Source of the DNA: an uncultured Dialister sp.
GTDB lineage: Bacteria; Bacillota; Negativicutes; Veillonellales; Dialisteraceae
Direction of reading: 5' to 3'
Length of the DNA: 21,624 nt
Assembly: GCA_900543455.1 (NCBI GenBank)
Contig: UQRR01000030.1
Span: 1-21,624, forward strand
The notes beneath the pieces are model-generated. The model had not been told where the DNA came from. It did not search any database and saw only the letters and a program-made list of their open reading frames with translations. The translations under genes and the position numbers were made by a program. Numbering within the stretch: the stretch's first letter is position 1; each line of letters opens with the position of its first letter. Of this stretch, positions 16,203-21,624 are shown in pieces.

Positions 16203-17262
16203 ATGGCTCAGAAAAACGATCGCTGACTTTGATCCGTACTTCGTGGCGCCGATCGCAGAAAAGCATGTCATCAATGCGAATGAAAACTATCTGAATGTCC
16301 TGACCATCCCCGGCGTGAAAGAAGAGCTCATCCAGGCTCTTGATACCTTCCGCCCGCAGATCTACCCGAAGCCGATGTCCGATGACATTCGGGAAGCGCT
16401 GGCGGACTACATCGGCGCGAAGCCGGAGAACTTCATCGTCGGCAATGGCGGCGATGAAATGATCACCTATCTTCTGGGGACCTTCCTTGATCCGGGCGAT
16501 CAGATCCTGATCCACAGCCCAACCTTCGACATGTATGAGCTTGGCGCGGAAACGCTGGGAGCCTCTGCCATCAAGGTCAAGGATCTTCCCGGATATCGGC
16601 GCGATCAGAAGGGACTTCTGGAAGCGGTCAGGCGATACCAGCCGAAGGTGACCGTCATTTGCAATCCGAACAATCCGACCGGCGATCTGCTCCCGCGCGC
16701 ATTCATCGAGGAAGTGCTGAAGGCCGCTGACAATATCGTATTCGTCGATGAGGCTTACATGGAGTTTGCCCAGAAGGAAAGTGTCATAGATCTCATCGAT
16801 ACATATCCGAATCTCATTGTGCTCCGCACGCTCTCGAAAGCCTTTGCTCTGGCGGGCATGCGATGCGGCTACCTCGCTGCCGATGAAGCGCTGATCGAAG
16901 CCATCGCGAAAATCAAGGCGCCGTACAATCTGAACGCTTTCACCCAGCTCTTTGCGCCGATCGTCATCCGTCACAGAGAGGATATTTTCAAAGTACGCGA
17001 TGCCATCTGCGTGGAAAGAGATCGTCTCTACGCGGCCATGAAGGAGATCCCGGGCGTCACGGTCTACCCGTCCTGCACCAATTTCCTCCTCGTTCAGGTG
17101 GATAAAAAGCAGGAGGAGATCTTTGAAGCTCTTCGCAAAAAAGATATCCTTGTCAAGATTTATAGAAACAGCCAAGACATCCCGAATGGTTTCCGCATTT
17201 CCGTCACCACGAAAGATGTCGATGATGTGCTGATTTCCGTATTCCGGGAGGCACTCGCATGA
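16192..17262 (+). CDS. hisC: Histidinol-phosphate aminotransferase
   Basis: HisC is a PLP enzyme of fold type I that transfers an amino group from glutamate to imidazole acetol phosphate, giving histidinol phosphate. With the start at 16192 the protein has 356 residues, the usual length. Visible are VGNGGDEM (84-90), CNPNNPTG (157-164), VDEAYMEF (185-192), and TLSKAFALAGMRCGYL with the PLP-binding Lys216. The start at 16192 is preferred to an upstream ATG at 16174 because GGAGG (16181-16185) lies six nt before it. It overlaps the end of hisD by 11 nt and the start of hisB by four (ATGA), showing translational coupling on both sides. Confidence 0.96.
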   Translation: MKTEWLRKTIADFDPYFVAPIAEKHVINANENYLNVLTIPGVKEELIQALDTFRPQIYPKPMSDDIREALADYIGAKPENFIVGNGGDEMITYLLGTFLDPGDQILIHSPTFDMYELGAETLGASAIKVKDLPGYRRDQKGLLEAVRRYQPKVTVICNPNNPTGDLLPRAFIEEVLKAADNIVFVDEAYMEFAQKESVIDLIDTYPNLIVLRTLSKAFALAGMRCGYLAADEALIEAIAKIKAPYNLNAFTQLFAPIVIRHREDIFKVRDAICVERDRLYAAMKEIPGVTVYPSCTNFLLVQVDKKQEEIFEALRKKDILVKIYRNSQDIPNGFRISVTTKDVDDVLISVFREALA

Positions 17263-17837
17263 GAAAAGCCACACTTCGCCGCACGACGGGCGAGACGGAT
17301 ATTTCCATCACTCTTACTGTCGATGGGACAGGACGTTTTGAAGGGACTAGCGGCATCGGATTCTTTGACCATATGCTGCACCTTCTGGCCCGTCACAGCG
17401 GCATGGACATTTTCCTGACCTGTCAAGGCGACCTTGATGTAGACAACCACCATACCATCGAAGACATCGGTATCACGCTGGGAGAGGTATTCGAAAAAGC
17501 ACTGGGGGATAAGAAGGGGATCCATCGCTATGGCTGCTTCTTCTGCCCGATGGATGAGACACTTTCCCGCATCGTGCTCGATCTATCCGGTCGGTCGTAC
17601 CTCGTCTTTGATGTCGATATCCCTGTCGAGAGGATCGGCAGCTTCGAGACGGAAATGACGAGAGAATTCTTCCTCGCCTTTGCAAACAACGCGAAGATGA
17701 ATCTTCATATGGCGACCCTCTATGGCGTGAACGGGCATCACATTGTCGAGTCTCTTTTCAAAGGCATCGGCCACGCGCTGAAGGAGGCTGTCACTATCGA
17801 AGGCGATACCGTATTATCCACCAAAGGAGTGCTCTGA
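17259..17837 (+). CDS. hisB: Imidazoleglycerol-phosphate dehydratase
   Basis: This enzyme removes water from imidazole glycerol phosphate to give imidazole acetol phosphate, using manganese. The 192 residues correspond to the dehydratase alone; the phosphatase domain fused to it in E. coli HisB is absent. Metal-binding histidine motifs are clear: FFDHMLHLLARHSG (about 35-48), DVDNHHTIEDIG (about 60-71) and NGHHIVESLFKGIGHAL near the C terminus, which ends in STKGVL. It overlaps hisC by four nt and hisH by one. Because it lacks the phosphatase, a separate histidinol-phosphate phosphatase must act elsewhere; none is encoded in this window. Confidence 0.97.
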   Translation: MRKATLRRTTGETDISITLTVDGTGRFEGTSGIGFFDHMLHLLARHSGMDIFLTCQGDLDVDNHHTIEDIGITLGEVFEKALGDKKGIHRYGCFFCPMDETLSRIVLDLSGRSYLVFDVDIPVERIGSFETEMTREFFLAFANNAKMNLHMATLYGVNGHHIVESLFKGIGHALKEAVTIEGDTVLSTKGVL

Positions 17838-18451
17838 TGAAAATAGCCATCATTGATTATGATGCAGGAAATCTGGCGAACGTCGTGCGCGCAGCCACCC
17901 GGGCCGGTCTTGATGTCGTCATCACCCGTGATCCGGAAGAGATCCGCGAGGCGAAAGCCATGATCCTTCCCGGTGTCGGTGCGATGAAGGATGCCATGGA
18001 TCACCTCTCCGGCTACGGTCTCACGGACATCATCCGCGAAGAAGTTAGAAAGGGCAAGAAACTCGCCGGTATCTGTCTCGGCATGCAGGCACTCTATGAA
18101 GTCTCCGAAGAGGGCGGCGAAGTGCCGGCTCTGGGACTTCTTCCGGGGCGCATTGCTCATTTTCCGCCAGGAGATCTCAAAGTCCCGCACATGGGATGGA
18201 ATGAGCTCGTGATGCATCGGCCGCATGAAGTGCTTGCCGGTCTCCCCGAGAAGAGCTACGTCTACTTCGTACACTCCTACTATAAAACGCCCGGGGACAG
18301 CGAAGACATCATCGCTTCCGCAGACTACGGTGTCACCGTGCCTGCCGTCGTCGGAAAAGACAATGTATTAGGATTCCAGTTTCATCCAGAAAAATCCGGG
18401 CCCGTAGGACTTAGGATCTGGAAGAATTTAGCAGAATGGTTAGAAAAATGA
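17837..18451 (+). CDS. hisH: Imidazole glycerol phosphate synthase, glutaminase subunit
   Basis: HisH is a class I glutamine amidotransferase that supplies ammonia to HisF, which makes imidazole glycerol phosphate and AICAR. The 204 residues show the expected triad: nucleophile Cys80 in AGICLGMQALYE, and His183 and Glu185 in QFHPEKSG. Other conserved blocks are YDAGNL at the start, LPGVGAM, GWNEL and YFVHSYY. The start overlaps the last base of the hisB stop codon, with AAAGGAG about eight nt upstream. The end overlaps hisA through ATGA. The partner hisF is two genes further on, beyond hisA and a spacer. Confidence 0.97.
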   Translation: MKIAIIDYDAGNLANVVRAATRAGLDVVITRDPEEIREAKAMILPGVGAMKDAMDHLSGYGLTDIIREEVRKGKKLAGICLGMQALYEVSEEGGEVPALGLLPGRIAHFPPGDLKVPHMGWNELVMHRPHEVLAGLPEKSYVYFVHSYYKTPGDSEDIIASADYGVTVPAVVGKDNVLGFQFHPEKSGPVGLRIWKNLAEWLEK

Positions 18452-19167
18452 AAATATTTCCAGCAATTGATATAGAAGACGGACACTGCGTCCGCCTAAA
18501 GCAGGGCAAAATTCAGGACCTCACCGTCTATGGTGATGATCCGGTGAAAATGGCACTCAAGTGGGAATCCCTCGGGGCGAAATATCTCCACGTTGTCGAC
18601 CTTGATGGTGCTTTCAAAGGAAATGGCGTGAATACCGAGGTGATCCATCGCATCTGTCAGGCGGTGAAGATTCCCGTCGAAGTCGGCGGCGGCATCCGCA
18701 CAGAGCAGGCCATCAAGCAGCATATCGAGAACGGCGTTTGGCGCGTCATCATCGGCTCGAAAGCGGTCGCCTCTCCGTACTTTGCGATCCAGGCCGCTAA
18801 GAAATACGGCGCTGACCATATCGCCGTCTCCGTCGATGCACATGGTGACACCGTCGCCACCAACGGCTGGGTCGACGGCAGCCGCCAGAAGGTCCTGCCC
18901 TTCGTCAAGACGCTTCTGGAAAATGGCGTCAATACCATCGTTTACACCGACATCAGCCGTGACGGCATGCTGACCGGACCGAATTTCGAGATGATGGGAA
19001 AGTTGCAGGCACTACCCGGGATCCACCTCATCGCTTCCGGCGGCGTTTCCTGTGCAGACGACCTGCGGAAGCTCTCTGACATGGGACTCTACGGTGCGAT
19101 CACCGGCAAAGCCCTCTATGAAGAAAAAGTCACCATGGAAGAGATCGTGGAGATCCAGGAGAAGTAA
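18448..19167 (+). CDS. hisA: Phosphoribosyl-formimino-AICAR-phosphate isomerase (ProFAR isomerase)
   Basis: HisA opens the ribose ring of ProFAR to give PRFAR, the substrate of HisF-HisH. It is a TIM barrel with two phosphate-binding halves. With the start at 18448 the protein has 239 residues and begins MKIFPAIDIEDGHCVRLKQG, placing the catalytic Asp at residue 8 as in the family; the second catalytic Asp is at 130 (SVDAHGD). Phosphate loops include VEVGGGIR and ASGGVS. The start at 18448 is preferred to an in-frame ATG at 18436 because it forms the ATGA overlap with the hisH stop and gives the canonical N terminus; no strong ribosome site is visible, so coupling from hisH is likely. A 319-nt repeat-rich spacer follows. 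Confidence 0.96.
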   Translation: MKIFPAIDIEDGHCVRLKQGKIQDLTVYGDDPVKMALKWESLGAKYLHVVDLDGAFKGNGVNTEVIHRICQAVKIPVEVGGGIRTEQAIKQHIENGVWRVIIGSKAVASPYFAIQAAKKYGADHIAVSVDAHGDTVATNGWVDGSRQKVLPFVKTLLENGVNTIVYTDISRDGMLTGPNFEMMGKLQALPGIHLIASGGVSCADDLRKLSDMGLYGAITGKALYEEKVTMEEIVEIQEK

Positions 19168-19216
19168 AGGGTTCAGGCTGATGGGGCGGCTGCGCCGCAC
19201 TACAAGTTTAAAAGCA

Positions 19217-19284
19217 GGGATTAGGGATGAGTGGCTAGGGATTAGGTGCCTCGAATGACTGGGGACTAGTGACTGGTGACTTGA
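19217..19284 (+). repeat. Heptanucleotide tandem arrays after hisA
   Basis: GGGATTA, GGGATGA, GTGGCTA and GGGATTA are contiguous at 19217-19244. After a short break, GACTGGG, GACTAGT, GACTGGT and GACTTGA are contiguous at 19257-19284. The units match those after hisG and before the rRNA promoter. Confidence 0.7.
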
Positions 19285-19317
19285 ATACGACTTTTGGGCA
19301 TCGCTCTATTTTACTTC

Positions 19318-19438
19318 GCGGCGCTTCCATAGTATTATGCGCCGCACCATCCCCGCCCACCCTCTTGGACCTCTTGAACCTACTGAACCTCTTTTGCATG
19401 CAATCAAGGGACAGCACGCCCCTCGGGCTGACCCTGAA
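19318..19438 (+). repeat. Composite intergenic repeat, copy 2
   Basis: GCGGCGC (19318-19324) and GCGCCGC (19339-19345) can pair across 14 nt. They are followed by TGAACC-rich units and the GCACGCCCC module, ending CCCTGAA at 19438. From 19337 on it is colinear with copy 1 before hisD. It ends 48 nt before the hisF start. Confidence 0.7.
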
Positions 19439-19486
19439 CCTTCTTTATACACCACATTTGAATACACCCGCAAAGGACGCAACATT

Positions 19487-20242
19487 ATGCTAGCCAAACG
19501 AATCATTCCCTGCCTGGACGTGAATCACGGGCGCGTCGTCAAAGGCAAAAAATTTCACAATCTTCAGGACGTTGACGATCCGGTGACACTGGGAAAATAC
19601 TACTCCGAATCCGGCGCGGACGAGCTCGTTTTCTATGACATCACTGCCACTCACGAAGGACGCGAGACCTTCGTTGATACCGTCCGTGCCATCGCAGAAG
19701 AGCTCACCATCCCCTTTACGGTAGGAGGCGGGATACGCAAAGCAGACGATTTCCGTACCATGCTGCTGGCAGGAGCCGACAAAGTCTCCGTCAATTCTGC
19801 CGCTGTGATGCATCCTGAAATCATCCGGGAAAGTGCTGAACGCTTCGGCAATCAGTGTGTCGTCCTCTCCATTGACGGCAAGCGGAACGCCAAAGGCGGC
19901 TGGGACGTCTTCGTCGAAGGCGGACGCAAGAATACAGGACTGTCCGTCGTAGACTGGGCCAGGAAAGGCATGGAGCTCGGCGCAGGAGAGATCTGCATGA
20001 ATTCCATCGATGCAGACGGTGAAAAAGATGGCTATGACCTGGAGCTCATGCGCGTCCTCGCAGAAGAACTCTCCATCCCCGTCATCGCCTCCGGCGGCGC
20101 GGGGAAGAAAGAAGACTTCCTCAAAGCCTTCGAAGCAGGCGCTGATGCAGCACTGGCTGCTTCCGTCTTCCACTTCGGAGAGATCGCGATTCCCGACCTC
20201 AAACACTACCTCGCACAGAACGGAGTAGGAATAAGAGTATAA
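19487..20242 (+). CDS. hisF: Imidazole glycerol phosphate synthase, cyclase subunit
   Basis: HisF uses ammonia from HisH to convert PRFAR to imidazole glycerol phosphate and AICAR. It is a TIM barrel related to HisA. With the start at 19487 it has 251 residues and begins MLAKRIIPCLDVNHGRVVKG, with catalytic Asp11; the second catalytic Asp is at 130 (VVLSIDGKRN). Phosphate loops VGGGIRK and ASGGAGKKEDF are present. The frame is open for 50 further codons upstream from 19337, but those codons lie in a dispersed repeat and give a proline-rich peptide unlike any HisF; AAAGGA nine nt before 19487 and family length decide the start. It is separated from hisA by a repeat-rich spacer and from hisIE by 124 nt. 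Confidence 0.96.
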   Translation: MLAKRIIPCLDVNHGRVVKGKKFHNLQDVDDPVTLGKYYSESGADELVFYDITATHEGRETFVDTVRAIAEELTIPFTVGGGIRKADDFRTMLLAGADKVSVNSAAVMHPEIIRESAERFGNQCVVLSIDGKRNAKGGWDVFVEGGRKNTGLSVVDWARKGMELGAGEICMNSIDADGEKDGYDLELMRVLAEELSIPVIASGGAGKKEDFLKAFEAGADAALAASVFHFGEIAIPDLKHYLAQNGVGIRV

Positions 20243-20271
20243 ATGGTTCAAGGCTCAGGGGGGAGGAGCAA

Positions 20272-20301
20272 CTTCGCCGCCATATAAAATTTGTGGCGAA
20301 G
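20272..20301 (+). repeat. GC-rich hairpin between hisF and hisIE
   Basis: CTTCGCC (20272-20278) pairs perfectly with GGCGAAG (20295-20301) around an AT-rich 16-nt loop, and a G-U and a C-G pair may extend the stem inward. The arms share the GGCGAAG word with the hairpin at 21300-21312. It follows a GGTTCAAGGCTCAGGG stretch related to the other spacer repeats. There is no T tract, so it is not a standard terminator. Confidence 0.6.
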
Positions 20302-20366
20302 CCGTTCCATCACAACCCTGCACCCGATTTTCCATTCCAATGCTACAAAATGTGAAAGGCAACATT

Positions 20367-21044
20367 ATGGAAACAGTAGACATAAAAAACATTTCTTTCG
20401 ATGAAAAAGGCCTTGTGCCTGCCATTGTGCAGGACGCCAGAAGCGGCGAGATCCTCATGATGGCCTATATGAATCAGGAATCCCTGCAGAAAACCATCGA
20501 GACAGGAGAGACCTGGTTCTTCTCCAGAAGCCGACAGAAGCTCTGGCACAAAGGAGAAGAATCGGCCCACTTCCAGCATGTAAAGAAGATCTTCGTGGAC
20601 TGCGATGCGGACACACTCGTCGTGCAGGTCATCCCCGATGGCCCTGCCTGCCATACAAATCATCCTACCTGCTTCTTCAGAAGCCTTACAGAGTGGGAAA
20701 ATATAGAAGAAACAGGAAGCCTTGCGATCCTTCATACCCTTTTTGAGGAGATCAAAGACCGCCGCGCCCATCCGCAGGATAAGTCCTACACCAATTACCT
20801 GCAGAGCGAAGGCAAAAACAAGATCGACAAGAAGATCGGCGAAGAAGCCTCTGAAGTCATCATCGCCGACCAGCATCAAGACAAAGAAGAGATCATCGAC
20901 GAGTCCTGTGACCTCCTCTATCATCTGTTTGTGATGTGGGAAAACTCTGGCGTCGATCTCTACGACATCATGAGCAAACTCGAAGAACGCGACGAGAAGA
21001 AAGGTAATAAAAAGAAAGTCGGACATCAGGATAAGATCTTTTAA
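20367..21044 (+). CDS. hisIE: Bifunctional phosphoribosyl-AMP cyclohydrolase / phosphoribosyl-ATP pyrophosphatase
   Basis: This fusion performs steps 2 and 3 of the pathway: the C-terminal HisE domain cleaves PR-ATP to PR-AMP, and the N-terminal HisI domain opens the adenine ring. With the start at 20367 it has 225 residues. HisI (about 1-110) shows MMAYMNQESL, TWFFSRSRQKLWHKGE, VDCDADTL with Cys79 and nearby Asp residues for metal, and GPACHTNHPTCFF with Cys95 and Cys102. HisE (about 115-205) shows SYTNYLQSEGKNKIDKKIGE followed by EASEVIIA and DLLYHLFVMW. The start is chosen for GAAAGG seven nt upstream; an in-frame ATG at 20340 has no ribosome site. It is the last his gene, and its stop codon overlaps the terminator hairpin. 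Confidence 0.96.
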   Translation: METVDIKNISFDEKGLVPAIVQDARSGEILMMAYMNQESLQKTIETGETWFFSRSRQKLWHKGEESAHFQHVKKIFVDCDADTLVVQVIPDGPACHTNHPTCFFRSLTEWENIEETGSLAILHTLFEEIKDRRAHPQDKSYTNYLQSEGKNKIDKKIGEEASEVIIADQHQDKEEIIDESCDLLYHLFVMWENSGVDLYDIMSKLEERDEKKGNKKKVGHQDKIF

Positions 21045-21074
21045 AAAAGAGCTGGCGCAAGCCGGCTCTTTTTT
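21043..21074 (+). terminator. Rho-independent terminator of the his operon
   Basis: AAAAAAGAGCTGGC (21043-21056) and GCCGGCTCTTTTTT (21061-21074) form a 14-pair stem with one T-G wobble around the loop GCAA, a GNRA tetraloop. The T tract is strong and the A tract on the other side could make it work in both directions. The stem begins inside the hisIE stop codon. It isolates the his operon from the rRNA promoters. Confidence 0.92.
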
Positions 21075-21079
21075 GTAAG

Positions 21080-21159
21080 GGGTTCAAGGGTTCAAGGGTT
21101 CAAGGTTCAGGGTTCAGGGTGACTAATGACTTAAGGCTAGGGACTTGAGACTAGGAGAC
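21080..21159 (+). repeat. Tandem GGGTTCAA units running into a heptad array
   Basis: Three perfect 8-nt units GGGTTCAA (21080-21103) are followed in strict 7-nt register by GGTTCAG twice, GGTGACT, AATGACT, TAAGGCT, AGGGACT, TGAGACT and AGGAGAC (21104-21159). It links the GGTTCAA type and the GACTAG type seen separately in the his spacers into one continuous array. Confidence 0.75.
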
Positions 21160-21182
21160 ATCAGACGTCAGACCCACATATC

Positions 21183-21207
21183 GTCATTTCGAGCGAAGCG
21201 AGAAATC
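21183..21207 (+). repeat. Short palindromic intergenic repeat (GAGCGAAGCGAG core)
   Basis: The 25-nt element has ATTTC and GAAAT arms around a GC-GAA-GC mini-stem with two mismatches between. From memory it resembles a short imperfect palindrome found between genes in many unrelated bacteria; I could not check this. Confidence 0.5.
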
Positions 21208-21299
21208 TTTGTCATTCGCGGCCTGGCGGTCAATGATTGGAAATTCCAAACGGGAAACCTGCTATCCACTTACCTTCGGGCATCGCCCTATATATATTT

Positions 21300-21420
21300 G
21301 CGGCGAAGCCGCCACCTTCACTCCTCGCTCCTCACTCCTCATTCCTCATTTGGGTCGAGCTTTTATCCCCAATCAAGGAACATCACGCCCCGGGGCCAAC
21401 CCTGAACCCTGAGCCCAAAA
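21300..21420 (+). repeat. Composite intergenic repeat, divergent copy 3
   Basis: It begins with the perfect hairpin GCGGC-GAA-GCCGC (21300-21312), continues with CTCCTCA-type short tandem units at about 21318-21350, and ends with CAATCAAGGAACATCACGCC and a CCCTGAA tail at about 21370-21406, the same module as before hisD and hisF. The middle part differs from copies 1 and 2. Confidence 0.6.
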
Positions 21421-21438
21421 CTTTTTTCAAAAAACCTG

Positions 21439-21468
21439 TTGACACAATAGCCAAGGATGTGATAGTAT
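21439..21468 (+). promoter_or_regulatory. rRNA-type promoter P1
   Basis: TTGACA (21439-21444), 18 nt, TAGTAT (21463-21468). The likely start is the G of GTCGCT at about 21476. A perfect -35 box and a second promoter 94 nt downstream fit an rRNA operon. Confidence 0.8.
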
Positions 21469-21532
21469 TATACCCGTCGCTGATGAAGCGGCCCCGTCCG
21501 AAAGAGCGATGAAAAAGATTTCAAAAAATCAT

Positions 21533-21561
21533 TTGACAAACCTCTGCGAATGTGGTAAGAT
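21533..21561 (+). promoter_or_regulatory. rRNA-type promoter P2
   Basis: TTGACA (21533-21538), a 17-nt spacer and TAAGAT (21556-21561). The likely start is again a G in GTCGCT, at about 21568. It directly precedes the rRNA leader. Confidence 0.85.
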
Positions 21562-21567
21562 AATCAA

Positions 21568-21624
21568 GTCGCTTGAAGAGCGATGGTTCTTTGAAAACTG
21601 AACAGTACAGCGAACGAATCAAGC
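21568..21624 (+). ncRNA. Start of rRNA operon leader (5' part only)
   Basis: The leader begins with a small hairpin TCGCT-TGAAG-AGCGA (21569-21583) and then has TTCTTTGAAAACTGAACAG (21587-21605), a motif typical of Firmicute rRNA leaders and spacers, where such sequences act in antitermination and processing. No 16S sequence itself is reached; it should start shortly beyond the right edge. Confidence 0.75.

Larger units (their letters stand above)
19168..19486 (+). other. Repeat-rich spacer between hisA and hisF
   Basis: This 319-nt gap has no gene of its own. It holds GGCGGC-TGC-GCCGC near 19184-19197, two heptad arrays (19217-19244 and 19257-19284), and composite repeat copy 2 (19318-19438). 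An open frame beginning at 19337 (MRRTIPAHPLGPLEP) runs without a stop into hisF, but hisF has its own ribosome site at 19472-19477. I see no clear terminator or promoter, so transcription probably reads through. Confidence 0.6.

Noticed and set aside
14988..16274. 428-codon open frame antisense to hisD
   Set aside because: It is a shadow of a high-GC codon pattern; hisD on the other strand has all family motifs, and the antisense frame has no ribosome site or recognisable domain.
16072..17274. 400-codon open frame antisense to hisC
   Set aside because: Mirror of hisC; the sense strand carries the PLP lysine and all conserved motifs.
19337..19486. 50-codon N-terminal extension of HisF
   Set aside because: It is encoded by a dispersed repeat, lacks a ribosome site and is not part of any HisF; a good ribosome site precedes 19487.
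21080..21159. Possible CRISPR array
   Set aside because: Units are only 7-8 nt and contiguous, without spacers; this is a tandem repeat.

Overview
The window looks like a chromosome segment of a diderm Firmicute (class Negativicutes; a Veillonellaceae-type genus such as Dialister or Megasphaera is my best guess, not provable here). The reasons are Gram-positive-style features (strong AGGAGG ribosome sites, a HisZ plus short-HisG pair, an rRNA leader with the motif TTCTTTGAAAACTGAACAG) next to an outer-membrane two-partner secretion system, which needs an outer membrane.

Layout. (1) 133-2396, minus strand: cobO (corrinoid adenosyltransferase) followed 59 nt later by ptsI (PTS enzyme I). (2) 2397-2986: spacer with the cobO promoter, a GC-rich hairpin island, helically phased TTCCGG repeats and a probable tps promoter. 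(3) 2987-12216, plus strand: tpsB (outer-membrane transporter), tpsA (2346-residue CdiA/FhaB-type exoprotein) and, 2 nt after it, a small very AT-rich gene for a four-helix membrane protein. Together they look like a contact-dependent inhibition (CDI) locus with a possibly undescribed membrane-active toxin tip and its immunity protein. (4) 12288-12640: a decayed piece of a second tpsA-like gene, then a terminator. (5) 12787-21074: promoter with a palindromic operator candidate, then hisZ-hisG-hisD-hisC-hisB-hisH-hisA-hisF-hisIE, ending in a strong terminator. These genes cover histidine biosynthesis from PRPP and ATP to histidine, except for a histidinol-phosphate phosphatase. (6) 21075-21624: intergenic repeats, then two tandem rRNA-type promoters and an rRNA leader; the 16S gene should begin just past the right edge.

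Two patterns stand out. The tps locus is a compositional mosaic: a GC-rich block near 8350-9440 and a 3' end plus immunity gene that are very AT-rich (about 26% G+C for the immunity gene). The his operon is tightly overlapped from hisD to hisA but is broken at hisG/hisD, hisA/hisF and hisF/hisIE by related intergenic repeats: heptanucleotide tandem arrays, GC-rich hairpins and a roughly 100-nt module that keeps an open frame. The same repeat types recur before the rRNA promoter, and weakly between tpsB and tpsA.
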